This document shows, piece by piece, positions 34,301 through 42,186 of a DNA stretch of 64,000 nt (position 1 is the first letter of the stretch; every line of letters starts with the position of its first letter). Source of the DNA: Rhodoglobus sp. GTDB taxonomy: Bacteria; Actinomycetota; Actinomycetes; Actinomycetales; Microbacteriaceae. The DNA is taken from positions 248,001 to 312,000 of the forward strand of contig JAODAV010000001.1 in assembly GCA_025463605.1 (NCBI GenBank). The letters are read 5' to 3'. The notes below the pieces were generated by a model. The model was not told the DNA's origin. It did no database searches and saw nothing but the letters and a program-made list of their open reading frames with translations. A program made the position numbers and the translations under genes.

Positions 34301-37117
34301 GAAGGCGCCGGCATCCGAGTCGCCATAGACACCGCTGCTGCCGACTCCCGAGATCGAGACGGTGGGAGTGAGAAGCACGACGAGCGATCGTGCGATGGGC
34401 GATACTCCGGCGTGGTCCGCGTCGTCGCTCTCATAGATCGCGTGGAGCGTGTCGTGCAGGCCGGGTCCGAACGCGGACGCCGGAATCACGAACGCCGCCT
34501 CCCCGTCGACGACCGCCACCGGCCCGGCGACAACCGTGGTGCCTTCCGGATCGAGCGCGATCACGACCGAGCCGGGCCGATCATCGACGACTCTCGCGAA
34601 AAGGTGGATCGACTCCGTGTCAGTGATGTTCCAGTGCTCGCCGACGCACTCGGGCGCCATCACCGGGTTGGGTGCCGCTGGATTCGCGCACAGCAGGTCG
34701 ACGGCAACCTGCACCGGCTGGACGGCGTAGTTGAGCGGACCGGCACTACTTGCCTCGAAGGGGCCCGACGGGGCGAACGCGGCGGAGTACACGTAGGTCG
34801 ACCCGACGTCGAGCCCCGAGATCTGAACTTCCGCGACGGTGACGTCGTCGCTCGAGTCATCCGGATCGTCCAATGCGATCGGGCCGTGGTCGACGCCGTC
34901 GAATGTGAATGTGACCGAGCCCAGGGGGATCGCCGCGGAATCGCTCGTGACGGTAGCCCGCACCGTCACCGTGCCGGCGACCGTCGCGTTAGGAATCGTC
35001 TCGAGAGCGAGCACCGTAGCACCAGAGAACTCGACCGCGCCCAGGTCGCAGCCATTTGCAGGGCGAGCAGCGCCGATCGCGTCGGTCGGAGGACAGTCGA
35101 CACCTGCGCCGAGCGCCGGGTTACCGCTGGGCTGGAGGGGGAACACCGGCACGGGTCCGGTGGAGTCGAGTGGTCGCACGACTGCCGGGCCGACGGATAC
35201 CCCGCTCGTGCCCGGGCACGTCGAGTCCGCTTCGCGAGAGAGGTTCGCACCGCCCGTGAAGCTCCCGGAGCAGGCGAACCCTCCGCCGGCCCAGTCGCTC
35301 GTGAAGAGCGAGTTGTAGATCTCGGAGGGCGCATTCGTGCGCAGCGAACCGCCCTTCGAGTTGACGAAGGTGCTGTTCACGACCGTCATGCTGTCGTCGG
35401 CATAGACGTCGCTGCCGTTGTTGATGAGGGTGCTGAACTGGTCGCCGATCGAGCTTCCGGAGAAGGTCGAGTTCACGATCGAGATGTGACCGGTCGCGCG
35501 CACGGCTCCGCCGTACGTTGAACCGGTGTAGCCGGTCGCCTTGTTGTCGAGGAACGTGCTGTCGAGCACCGTCAGCGTCTGCGCGAAAATCGCACCGGCC
35601 CCCATGGATGCCGCATTGCCGTCGAAGAGCACCGACTGGAGCTGCGTCTGGGGCACGCCGGCCAATAGCCCTCCGGCGAACGAGTTTGAATAGCCGTCAA
35701 GGAAGGTCACGCCGGACACCGCGAGATTCCAGTGCTCGCTCGCTGCCGAAAGGATCTGGTAGGCGCCTCCACCATCCAGCACGACGTCGTAGCCGCTCCC
35801 ATCGATCGTCAGCACGCCCGCGCCGATCGCCGTCGCCGCGCTCGGCGCGAACGCCAGCGGTGCGGCCAGGGTGATCGTCATGCTCCCGACGAACCCGATG
35901 GTGGCCGAGAGCGCTCCGTCAGCCGCATCCTGGGACGCAAGATCCAGTGCCGCTCGGATGGTGCAGTCCGGTCCCGCGGCACGGCAGCTCGCCTGCTGCG
36001 CCCCGAGTACACCCGCGTCGACGGTGTCGACAGCCGAGGTGACGACGAAGCTCACATTCTGTCCGGCATTCACGGGATCCGCTGACGCTTGGCTGGCCGC
36101 GCCGACGACTGGCGTGACCGCGATCGTTGCGACCAGCGCTGCGACGGTGACGGATGCGATCCGTGTCATCGCCGGGGACGCCGAACGAACCGTCCGCGAA
36201 GGCGCGGGCGATGCCGCCCGCTCAAGCACCCGCCCCGTGGGCCCGGCAGCACGCCGGTACAGGGCTACGGCGGCGACGATCGGAATCGGCAGGGCGAGCA
36301 ACTGCACGATGCCCCCGAGAAGCGACGCGCCGACCTCCCCCCAGAGCGCAGCGCCAAGAAGGCTGAAACCGGCCGACAGTCCGATGGCCGCGACGAACGC
36401 GATGGCAGACACCGCCAGAATCGGTAACCGCCTGCCGGTCGCTGCTCGTTCGGCCGCCCGGTGAGCGAGGAGCGGTCCGGCCGGCTCGAGCACCGCGGCG
36501 GGGAGCATGAGCATCGCGCGCGCAGCGACCCGTGCGAACCATGCGAACGGGATCGCGGCGAAGCCCCAGGTGCGCCACCCCGGCCATTTCGGAAGAACGC
36601 CGGGCCTGCGCCGACGGACGAGCGCAATCACTCCCGTGACCGCGAGACCGAGCACGCCGCCGAGTGAGATGAACGGTGTGGCAACGAGGAAAGCGAGTAC
36701 CAATAAGAAGGCGAGGCAGAGGGTACCCAGAATCGGGAGGAACCGCGAGAATCCGCGTGCGAGCGATCGCCAGAGCCGCGGACGACGACCCGCAAGCGCG
36801 GCATCGGTCACCTGCGCCGTCGCTGCGGTGCCCGCGATGAGGAACGGAATCGACACGAGTGCAATCGCGACGATGAGAATCGAGGCGATGCCGACCATGC
36901 GGCTCTCGAGCTGATCGAGGTCAGCGGTGATGTATGCCGTCAGGTCCGTGCTATTGCCCGCAACCAGCAACGCGCACACGCCTATTGCGGCGGACAGTCC
37001 CAGGAGCACGAGAATTTGCAGCGTCGCAAACCGCCACCACTGCCCCTTGTAGGCGCGCAGCACGTCTACAAGATCGCCCCGGAACACGTGACCAATACTG
37101 GCCCCTCCCCGCGGCAC
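28376..37117 (-). CDS. Giant membrane-anchored surface protein (beta-helix, Ig-like and Cys-paired repeats)
   Basis: 2913-aa protein. Residues 1-300 are a multi-pass membrane domain of about 6-7 helices like those of DUF7847/GPDPase-membrane-type proteins, and one more hydrophobic segment follows at about 322-345 (VAALVATIAVTPVVGA). Residues 355-690 form a CSLREA-type start (CTIRAALDLAS) and a right-handed beta helix. About 700-1960 hold roughly 12 Ig-like domains (Big_3_5 style, for example VTFTFDGVDHG, YGDSDAG). About 1960-2700 hold 7 or so modules, each with two cysteines and a GWxG-type strand (bacterial repeat domain). The last 190 residues are Ala-rich helices with three cysteines. No LPXTG is present. 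GTG 37117 lacks a good ribosome-binding site; GTG 37087 is an alternative. An adhesin or cell-surface matrix role is inferred. Confidence 0.85.
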   Translation of the reverse strand: MPRGGASIGHVFRGDLVDVLRAYKGQWWRFATLQILVLLGLSAAIGVCALLVAGNSTDLTAYITADLDQLESRMVGIASILIVAIALVSIPFLIAGTAATAQVTDAALAGRRPRLWRSLARGFSRFLPILGTLCLAFLLVLAFLVATPFISLGGVLGLAVTGVIALVRRRRPGVLPKWPGWRTWGFAAIPFAWFARVAARAMLMLPAAVLEPAGPLLAHRAAERAATGRRLPILAVSAIAFVAAIGLSAGFSLLGAALWGEVGASLLGGIVQLLALPIPIVAAVALYRRAAGPTGRVLERAASPAPSRTVRSASPAMTRIASVTVAALVATIAVTPVVGAASQASADPVNAGQNVSFVVTSAVDTVDAGVLGAQQASCRAAGPDCTIRAALDLASQDAADGALSATIGFVGSMTITLAAPLAFAPSAATAIGAGVLTIDGSGYDVVLDGGGAYQILSAASEHWNLAVSGVTFLDGYSNSFAGGLLAGVPQTQLQSVLFDGNAASMGAGAIFAQTLTVLDSTFLDNKATGYTGSTYGGAVRATGHISIVNSTFSGSSIGDQFSTLINNGSDVYADDSMTVVNSTFVNSKGGSLRTNAPSEIYNSLFTSDWAGGGFACSGSFTGGANLSREADSTCPGTSGVSVGPAVVRPLDSTGPVPVFPLQPSGNPALGAGVDCPPTDAIGAARPANGCDLGAVEFSGATVLALETIPNATVAGTVTVRATVTSDSAAIPLGSVTFTFDGVDHGPIALDDPDDSSDDVTVAEVQISGLDVGSTYVYSAAFAPSGPFEASSAGPLNYAVQPVQVAVDLLCANPAAPNPVMAPECVGEHWNITDTESIHLFARVVDDRPGSVVIALDPEGTTVVAGPVAVVDGEAAFVIPASAFGPGLHDTLHAIYESDDADHAGVSPIARSLVVLLTPTVSISGVGSSGVYGDSDAGAFTVTVTGAAGTPTGSVSVFGRLATLDASGRATLDFSDLPSSGGAFALSAEFQGDAVYGRATSNTVTYDTTPAGTTTQIVGAAPVAAQFGEAITVTVKVTATAPSGADPQGAVTLLVDGTETSGPIDFDPYAQDGDGETTFDLVIPADALGAGNHLLVAEFDGNGSFDDSSSPTGPAWALSIGRAPTTTALVVSPTPSVWGDQVTLTATVDATGVASIATGTVEFSAGAADLGTATLSACDAPNPDRCAVASLTVAASAVGIGTTTLTAEYQGTSDFAASSGAIEEYVISKATPTVVVNGAAGLAYGHSTTYTITVGTGLAEPADGTEIVVEAVPAEGAPVPLGTVVLSDGSGTLLVPTTGLLIPAAYEITASFAGDASFEAASGSAALTVSTAATDIGLDSISATTVVYGGTLDVVLTVENESSQVEPEGDVVVTWQGNEVGRVTLGPEHDTAVPGVRTVDVTAEFGTWIPAPGEFWLTAQFVPASGFAASQLATDAGEERQWVTVAPLQTEVGVDVNAVLGLPLEAVATVDIVGDDLGITPGGWITFLIIKSGAGSQEVGPVALVDGQATLADALGPNPDITVGLAGSWIVRATYMKDTDLRYVSVSPNNTAINQVDVVAGGAVVTADAPESVEYLVPASVHVEVAGAVTPTGLVRVQLNVFGNILASAEVPLVNGQADIQLDPAFLAIGSHEFVVQYVGDGTLNSATSDPFTIVVGKTGTSTTVTTSSRVLELYPGIVGATVQYSAHVTATVGTPSGYVNFSRGSTLIGQAPVDVHGNAAISVIADVAWSGDIVAEFVSLVGTVARSTGTLAHSWVKAPVTVALQGSGSGKIGTANEYSVHVQFDWTQFQFLSTSLRPPYGPSGMVTVSDGDGTSCDAYLSEVTTEVSEATCSIQFAHLGSHSLTASYGGNVIYGAGSSTALTTTVVKGTPDLELTTPNGERWAGLSTIPVDWSVDGPSDGTVTIKRGSVTVCTSVSLVGSCNVAIPAYNATVDGDRLTLEYSGSALWNSATTIRPGLIIACIPFQGSTANPAGSATVSVTPAPTCGGGTGYFTSDTVYVSATPNVAGYRISGFSGGSVSGSFPWSYPASAITKYANGSASMAISPMLQWFGTQQIPFGIQANIAAECVPVRFRVTGILDRSVARNMLIWDSSRCNDTVTVGVDNSVTAYFESGTQVRVFYQSGLVPAGMSFYGWEGLASGDPFADRATYTIGPDTRTITAVFGPICYANAPNVGQPSEGTITVSLPKPNCSDPRTGVTGWRSGTPGSATLVDAVGTTLQPVTRSYVSGNGRTVSYEDRGWLPERPVYFDGWHVGTSSWSEASTTVSTDESGVRRTARTINFLLGERPFEIGAAYGACTVLTTKVIGDASSGAPGTATINTPSNCPLGDGNGISRWYRTGTQVSVTTAASGQTLKFLGWGGLPSGARKFDTTVSFALNSDVTATASYGTNANCRPLTISTVPAGALTLDTSFSLGANACSAMYGPRFYDQGMDGNGILINASPATPAADGAETVFAWTSNPPGSPAGGEGGVSKIWSRTTQLNEVLYGTSAIIAYACEFVAVGANVSSPTGQPVSSAGALNVDRESQSRLGDFLITQPANCATGSDPRSGYGGYAWVVGTQLMPVVTADPLAYRFTGWSGDVTGTGETPDAPLNLVGAGRTAQGDNYHYRVSANFTAICYKLSLPSDADKLEVITAPNCPGMAASEKLYLGGTAVVIHASDRSNSLFRNWVSGVDAIDADTHWASVIMTSDKSVVPYYSSKSAGEYITQYGTLVGDSLAIASKKMIGVASAAVAAYAKVLISKASLVASGIGYVAQGLEYLGVEGSAIDGMKSASTAMNSMITMLFAPLDCITAWSAGGENTAFYAAQNLIGTAIVTALSAGAQQPQQAAPQSTLDKLKAQAAEAGKKAEPGIQAVTAIAAAKTVYDAAASGNIGWEGSAYDAWASQNSVSIFTTCMANRTGGAMASVMAVGG

Positions 37118-37228
37118 ACAGTGCGGGTCGGAGCTATTGGTGTCCCCCCAGTGAGAGGGTCATGGGGGTGCGCGCCGCTTGCGTCTTCGCTGTTCCAAGA
37201 CCACCGTCTACGTGCCCCAGCGAGGCGA

Positions 37229-38359
37229 TCATCCGACCCCGCCTGACCCGAGTCGACGATAACGCTCAAGTGCTTCGACGAAGTAGTAGTCGCCCCACAT
37301 GGTGCTCTCCTGCACGCCGAGTCCGTTCCCCCGGTGATAGGTGGCACGTTTGATCAGCCCCTCCCACCCGTCGCCGGGGGTCGTCAAAAACTCGGGGGTG
37401 CACAGTTTCGCGAGAATGCGCGATCCGTAGGAGACGTAGACCGCGCCCTCCGGTCCGAGGATTTCCGCCAACTGGAGCATCGCAGATGCGGCCACGCTCG
37501 CCGCCGACGCTTCGTACGGAAACTCCGGATGCGGGTCGTCCCAGTCGTTCGGTGGGATGAGCGCATCGCCCGTTCTCTCGATGTAGAGATCAGCGCACTC
37601 GATCGCCGTCTGCAGGAATCGCTCGTCGCGGGCACGCTTGTATGCAGCGCCGTACCCATACATCGCCCACGCGTGGCCCCGCACCCAGCAGGAGTCCGCT
37701 CGATAACCCTGATGAGTGGCGGTGCGCAGAAACTCCCCCGTGCCCGCATCGAACCAACCTTCGTGCGCAGTACTGGAGTCGCCTCTCACCAAGTATCGCC
37801 GACTGGTAAGGGCGTGCTGGGTAGCCACGTTCGCGAGCTCATCGTCCTCGCAGAGGTCCGCGGCTTCGTAGATTATGTCGATGTTCATCATGATGTCGAT
37901 GACGGTGCTCCCGCCATCAACCCCGGTCTTGAGATACTTGCCCCTGGTGTTGAAGCCTCCAGCGAGCGTGCGACCCGCCTGCACCAGCACGTCGCGGCTC
38001 CGTCGAGTCGGGTCGATCGAGTGCCACCTGCCCCAACTCGGCGTGAAGAGGAAGCCGAGGTCGTGCGTGCCGGTATCGAGTTTGTGCGGCTCGAGCAGGA
38101 GCGTGTACTTCTCCGCTTGGTCGCGCCACCAGGAGTCGTTGGTGTGTTGGGCGACAGCCCAAATCATTCCGGCCAGAAATCCGCCTGTCCAGACGGGCGC
38201 CCATGAGTCGGAATCGAAGTGCCACCGCCCGCCCTCCGTGTACACGGGGATCTGGCTCGGGTGCTCTGTGATGAGCCTCCTCAGCCGATCGCGCACGATC
38301 TCGAAGACACCATCCGTGTCGACGATGTTTGTGGTCCCATGCACAAGTTCCGCGGCCAT
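37229..38359 (-). CDS. GH88 unsaturated glucuronyl/galacturonyl hydrolase
   Basis: 376-aa cytoplasmic enzyme of glycoside hydrolase family 88, an (alpha/alpha)6 barrel that cleaves the 4,5-unsaturated uronic acid left at the non-reducing end by polysaccharide lyases. The two catalytic aspartates can be matched: D100 in THDLGFLF and D155 in STVIDIMMNID. Further family segments are GRWHFDSDSWAPVWTGGFLAGMIW, SCWVRGHAWAMYGYG and GLIKRATYHR. ATG 38359 is the best start; an AAGGAG lies about 12 bases upstream. Its presence implies that a uronic-acid polymer is degraded by a lyase, in line with the beta-helix protein at 52424. It is the first gene of the carbohydrate locus and is separated from the PhyH gene by 148 bases. 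Confidence 0.9.
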   Translation of the reverse strand: MAAELVHGTTNIVDTDGVFEIVRDRLRRLITEHPSQIPVYTEGGRWHFDSDSWAPVWTGGFLAGMIWAVAQHTNDSWWRDQAEKYTLLLEPHKLDTGTHDLGFLFTPSWGRWHSIDPTRRSRDVLVQAGRTLAGGFNTRGKYLKTGVDGGSTVIDIMMNIDIIYEAADLCEDDELANVATQHALTSRRYLVRGDSSTAHEGWFDAGTGEFLRTATHQGYRADSCWVRGHAWAMYGYGAAYKRARDERFLQTAIECADLYIERTGDALIPPNDWDDPHPEFPYEASAASVAASAMLQLAEILGPEGAVYVSYGSRILAKLCTPEFLTTPGDGWEGLIKRATYHRGNGLGVQESTMWGDYYFVEALERYRRLGSGGVG

Positions 38360-38507
38360 CTCTTCCCGCTCTCCTTCATTTCGTCGCTGGCTCGGAGAAC
38401 CGGCGCAGCACGTTCTCGGTGCCGGCCCGAGAGTCAGCGAGCGACCGCGCAGTGAGGCCCGCGGACCGGCACCCACCGCGCGGCCGCCAAGGTCACCCTT
38501 GAGGGAC

Positions 38508-39296
38508 CTACGACCATGCCTTCGAGTCGCGGAAGGGGAAGTCGATCCCGTCGCGATAGTTCGGGGTCGGCTGGTACTGGTTGTCGCCGCGCTTGCCCCG
38601 CAGCCAGAACGCGCTGGGGAACGGCTGCTGATCTCCGGTGATCCGCGTCGTCGTAGGGATGTACCGAATGGTCAGCCCAGCACGCCGCCGCGGTGAGGTG
38701 TTGGCGTTGCTGCCGTGCACGATCATCGGATGGTGCACCTCCACGTCGCCGCTGCGCAGGATCATGTCCGCTGCCTGTGACTCGTCGACGTCGACCGCGA
38801 TCTCCTGGCCGAGCACGTTCTCCGTGTCGCTGGCGTCCTTCATCGGCTCGATCTTCATCGTCTGGCTACCGGGAACCAGCCGCACGCAGCCGTTCTCCGG
38901 CGTCGAGTCGTCGATCGCGAGCCACAGGGTCACCACTTCCATCGGCTCGAGGGGCCAGAACGCGGCATCCTGGTGCCAGAGAACGGGCTGGCCGATGAAC
39001 GCCGGTTTGACGATGTAGTGGGAAGCGAACAGGGCCAGATCCGGGCCGAGGTACAGCTCGGCGATGTCGAGCAGTCGGTCGTCGCTGACGAGTCTCAGCC
39101 AAAACGGGTCGTCCTTGAGATAGAGGTGGCCGAGGTGCTCGGGTCGCACGTCGGGGTACTTCTGCTGCAGCCACGCGATGTGGTCGCTCGACTCGGCGAC
39201 GAGCTCGGGGTCGATCACGTTCCTGAAGATGTTGTAGCCGTCTCGTCGGTACTGCTCGAGCACCGTTGCACGTTCGGCGGTCATGGTGGTGTTCAC
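38508..39296 (-). CDS. Phytanoyl-CoA dioxygenase (PhyH) family protein
   Basis: 262-aa Fe(II)/2-oxoglutarate dioxygenase. The iron ligands H108 and D110 (LWHQDAAFW) and H194 (MIVHGSNAN) are present, and the 2-oxoglutarate arginine is in SPRRRAGLTIRY. The GTG start at 39296 follows AAAGGA. PhyH proteins hydroxylate many small molecules, and members are common in actinobacterial sugar-utilisation clusters, where they might oxidise a methylated or modified sugar; here that is inference. It is divergent from the AraC-type regulator, with a short palindrome between them. Confidence 0.88.
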   Translation of the reverse strand: MNTTMTAERATVLEQYRRDGYNIFRNVIDPELVAESSDHIAWLQQKYPDVRPEHLGHLYLKDDPFWLRLVSDDRLLDIAELYLGPDLALFASHYIVKPAFIGQPVLWHQDAAFWPLEPMEVVTLWLAIDDSTPENGCVRLVPGSQTMKIEPMKDASDTENVLGQEIAVDVDESQAADMILRSGDVEVHHPMIVHGSNANTSPRRRAGLTIRYIPTTTRITGDQQPFPSAFWLRGKRGDNQYQPTPNYRDGIDFPFRDSKAWS

Positions 39297-39327
39297 GGGG
39301 TTCCTTTCGTCTGGTTGTTCCGCGTGT

Positions 39328-39343
39328 ATCAAGATTCCTTGAT
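39328..39343. promoter_or_regulatory. Palindrome between the PhyH and AraC genes
   Basis: ATCAAG (39328-39333), ATTC, CTTGAT (39338-39343) is a perfect hyphenated 6-bp inverted repeat in the 110-base divergent region. A direct GATTC repeat overlaps it. It is 32 bases upstream of the PhyH start and 64 upstream of the AraC-type start, so it could be the AraC-type operator. Confidence 0.4.
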
Positions 39344-39406
39344 TCTTCGGATGGTGTCGCCCACTGGAGTGCCCGGAAGTTGTACTGTGTTGATGTGCAA
39401 GCGGTC

Positions 39407-40258
39407 ATGGAGCGGTTCGCCGATTCGGCTCAGGGTGCGCCGTACCACGCCGGTCTGGTCGATCTTCGCGCGCGCTACCGCGCGCATGGCCACGTCGACT
39501 ACTTCGAGATGATGGCGGTGGTCGGCGGCGAGGGGCGGATGCTGATCTCGTCCGGCGGGCGCGCCCCGATGATGCAGCGGCTTGAGCCCGGGCAGCTCTT
39601 CCTCATCCGCCCGCTCGACCGGCATTCGCTCGCCGGCCACGGCGCCGGCGGGGTGCAGTTCTACAACGTCGCGTTCCCCGCCGCAGGCTGGCTCGCCTTT
39701 ACCGACCTCGCGGGGATCGAGTCGGGCTGGTCGACCTCGGGGCCGCCACCAGTGGTGCGCCTGGATCGGGATGACGAGCTGGCGCACGCGCCGTTCGCCG
39801 CCGCTCTCGAGCGGTACATGAATGCTCCGACGACGCTCGACCTGATGCGCTTCTGGCTCGACACCGCGCCGGTGCTGTTTCCGCCGCGGAAGCGCGCGGA
39901 GGCAGGCAGCGGCGCGCCTGCGTGGCTTCTCGGCGCGGTGTCGCAGATGCGTGAGGAAGGCAACCTCCGCGCCGGGCTGCCCCGGCTGCAGAACCTCGCC
40001 TACGTCACCCCGGCGCACCTCTCCCGCACCGTGCGCCAGTACTTCGGAATGACCCCGACCGACCTGGTCACCGAGTTGCGGGTCCGGCACGCGGGCATGC
40101 TTCTGAGCACAACCCTCGACAGCGTCGGGACGATAGCGCAACGGTGCGGCTTCGCCAGCCAGTCATACTTCAGCAATACCTTCCGGCGCGCGAATCTGGT
40201 GTCCCCGCGCGAGTACCGGCTGGGGTCGCTGGGTGGCTTCCTCGGTGCGCCGCGCTAG
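39407..40258 (+). CDS. AraC family transcriptional regulator
   Basis: 283-aa regulator. The N-terminal cupin-like effector domain (about 1-140; YFEMMAVVGGEGRMLISSGGRAPMMQRLEPGQLFLIRPLDRHSLAGHG) is typical of sugar-responsive AraC proteins. The C-terminal tandem helix-turn-helix region is complete (LAYVTPAHLSRTVRQYFGMTPTDLVTELRVRHAGMLLSTTLDSVGTIAQRCGFASQSYFSNTFRR). The start is uncertain between ATG 39407 and GTG 39395; neither has a ribosome-binding site. It is divergent from the PhyH and GH88 genes and convergent with the long catabolic operon. It probably activates neighbouring genes in response to a sugar. Confidence 0.87.
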   Translation: MERFADSAQGAPYHAGLVDLRARYRAHGHVDYFEMMAVVGGEGRMLISSGGRAPMMQRLEPGQLFLIRPLDRHSLAGHGAGGVQFYNVAFPAAGWLAFTDLAGIESGWSTSGPPPVVRLDRDDELAHAPFAAALERYMNAPTTLDLMRFWLDTAPVLFPPRKRAEAGSGAPAWLLGAVSQMREEGNLRAGLPRLQNLAYVTPAHLSRTVRQYFGMTPTDLVTELRVRHAGMLLSTTLDSVGTIAQRCGFASQSYFSNTFRRANLVSPREYRLGSLGGFLGAPR

Positions 40259-40297
40259 CGCATTACCCGCGCGCCTGTTCGGGCGTCGCCGCTTCGA

Positions 40298-41314
40298 TCA
40301 TCTGCGAGGATCAACGTGCACCTTCGGTCCTGGACTCGCCTCCGAGCCTCGACGGCCTTCGAGCCTGCTCGGAACGTCTTCGAGCGAGATGACCTCGCTG
40401 ACGATCGGGTCGGGCACTACCGCCCCGATCGCGAAGCTCGCGATGGCACCGGCCAGCCCAGGTGACGCCGACAGGATGCCGACCGCGGTGATGTCTTTGA
40501 GGGCGACATCGCGGGAGTCTACGAGGCTCCGTTGGGAAGCCAGGCCGATGAACACGACCCGCCCGGCGGGCTTGGCGAGCTGCACCGAGAGGGCGGGCAT
40601 CGCGTCGATACTCGTCGCCTCGATGACTGCGTCGAACTCGTCGCTGCCGGTCAGCTCAGCGAGCTGCCACGTTCGATGCACCCCGAGCGAGCGCGCGAGC
40701 GCGAGCGAACCTTCGCGCACCCCGCCGACGTGAACCTCCGCCCCCTCGGCGAGAGCGAACTGCGCCGCGAGCAGGCCGATAGTGCCGGAGCCGAGCACGA
40801 GCACTCTCTGCCCGGGTTCGATGGCTGCCGCCCGCACGGCTCGCAGGGAGTTGCCGCCTGGCTCCACGAGCGCTGCGGCAGTAAGGCTGACGCTTTCCGG
40901 TATCTCAAACGCGAAGCGCGTCGGTACGAGCGTCTTCTCGGCGAGGGCGCCGGCCCAGCCATCCCTGATCCCGACCTCGAAACGGTCGGGGCACACGTGA
41001 TGGTTGCCACTCTGACAATAGGCGCAGTGGCCGCAACCGAGCATGGTGTCACCCGTGACACGTTTGCCCAGCCATGCATCGTCGTCGGCGGAGCCGGCAC
41101 CGACGACCCGACCCGTCCACTCGTGGCCGAGTCGGATGGGAAAGTGGGTAAATCCCTGCCCAATGTAGGCCATCTCGCCCGTGTAGAGCTCGACGTCTGT
41201 GCCGCAGATTCCCACTCGTTCGACATCAACGAGCAGCTCGCCGGGGCCGGCGACGGGTTCGGGAACCTCGAGCACCTGAGCCTGACGGGGAGCAGTAACG
41301 ACGAGCGCGCGCAT
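40298..41314 (-). CDS. Zinc-dependent medium-chain alcohol/sugar dehydrogenase
   Basis: 338-aa MDR enzyme. The catalytic zinc ligands are in GICGTD (C37) and GHEW (H64, E65), and the four structural-zinc cysteines in CGHCAYCQSGNHHVC (C94, C97, C100, C108). The cofactor motif is VLGSGTIGLLAAQ. It is related to threonine/sorbitol/galactitol-type dehydrogenases and would oxidise a polyol, sugar or sugar acid with NAD(P). It is the last gene of the operon that runs from 52379; the start overlaps the FAH-family gene stop by one base. A role as sugar dehydrogenase of the non-phosphorylative route is plausible. Confidence 0.88.
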   Translation of the reverse strand: MRALVVTAPRQAQVLEVPEPVAGPGELLVDVERVGICGTDVELYTGEMAYIGQGFTHFPIRLGHEWTGRVVGAGSADDDAWLGKRVTGDTMLGCGHCAYCQSGNHHVCPDRFEVGIRDGWAGALAEKTLVPTRFAFEIPESVSLTAAALVEPGGNSLRAVRAAAIEPGQRVLVLGSGTIGLLAAQFALAEGAEVHVGGVREGSLALARSLGVHRTWQLAELTGSDEFDAVIEATSIDAMPALSVQLAKPAGRVVFIGLASQRSLVDSRDVALKDITAVGILSASPGLAGAIASFAIGAVVPDPIVSEVISLEDVPSRLEGRRGSEASPGPKVHVDPRR

Positions 41315-42186
41315 CAGCCGACCGCGGTCGGATCGCCGATGACGCGCTGGGTCTGCGTGCCAAGCCTGGTGATACTGAGCGTCATGGTTTCGCCACCCTT
41401 CAGGTACACCTGCGGCGATTGCCCCATGCCGACACCCGGCGGCGTACCCGTGTTGATGAGGTCGCCAGGCTCGAGCGCCAGGAACTGGCTGAGGTAGTGC
41501 ACGATGAACGTCGGGCTGAAGATCATGGTCGATGTCGAGCCGTCTTGTCTGCGCACACCGTCGATGTCGAGCGTCATGTCGAGATCGAGCACATCGCCGA
41601 TCTCGTCAGGCGTGACGAGGTAGGGACCAGCGGGGTTGAAGGTCGGCGCCGACTTTCCCTTCGACCACTGGCCGCCACGCTCGATCTGCCAGGCACGCTC
41701 GCTCACGTCGTTCACGAGTACATAACCGGCGATGGATTTCTCGGCCTCGGCCTCATCGGCGAGGTATGACGAGTGGCGGCCGATCACGACGCCGAGCTCG
41801 ACCTCCCAATCCGTCTTCTGCGAGCCTCGGGGGATCAGCACGTCGTCGTCCGGGCCGATCAAGGTGTTCGGCGCCTTGGTGAACAAGATGGGCTCGGCCG
41901 GAACGGCCTGGCCGGTCTCCGCGGCGTGGTCACTGTAGTTCAGTCCGATGCAGAGGATCTGATGGGGTCGCGCGATCGGGGCACCGAACCGGCGACCGGC
42001 GAGGGCTTCGGCGCGGCCCTCCGCCACCCGCTCAGCGACGACGCTGTCGAGAGTCGCGAGCGCGCCGGAGCCGAAGAACGCCTCATCGAAGTCGCCGACC
42101 ACGTCGGAGAGGTCCACGAACGTCTCGTCCTCGACGAGCACTCCGGGCGTCTCGCCTCCAGCCGAACCAACTCGAACCAGTCTCAT
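41314..42186 (-). CDS. FAH-family hydrolase (2,4-diketo-3-deoxy-sugar-acid hydrolase-like)
   Basis: 290-aa protein of the fumarylacetoacetate hydrolase family. It opens MRLVRVG and has the conserved core LCIGLNYSDHAAE, FTKAPNTLIGPDDDVLIP, KTDWEVELGVVIG (metal ligands E and E/D of the family), VNDVSERAWQ and LINTGTPPGVGMG. This branch contains 2,4-diketo-3-deoxy-L-fuconate (and rhamnonate) hydrolases, which split the diketo acid into pyruvate and L-lactate. Neighbours fit this step: an SDR, a lactonase and two hydroxyacid dehydrogenases. The ATG at 42186 overlaps the lactonase stop by four bases (ATGA). Family certain, exact substrate inferred. Confidence 0.87.
   Translation of the reverse strand: MRLVRVGSAGGETPGVLVEDETFVDLSDVVGDFDEAFFGSGALATLDSVVAERVAEGRAEALAGRRFGAPIARPHQILCIGLNYSDHAAETGQAVPAEPILFTKAPNTLIGPDDDVLIPRGSQKTDWEVELGVVIGRHSSYLADEAEAEKSIAGYVLVNDVSERAWQIERGGQWSKGKSAPTFNPAGPYLVTPDEIGDVLDLDMTLDIDGVRRQDGSTSTMIFSPTFIVHYLSQFLALEPGDLINTGTPPGVGMGQSPQVYLKGGETMTLSITRLGTQTQRVIGDPTAVG

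Noticed and set aside
33383-35521. 712-codon frame antisense to the giant gene
   Set aside because: The same reason: no recognisable domain, low hydrophobicity, and full overlap with well-supported coding sequence.
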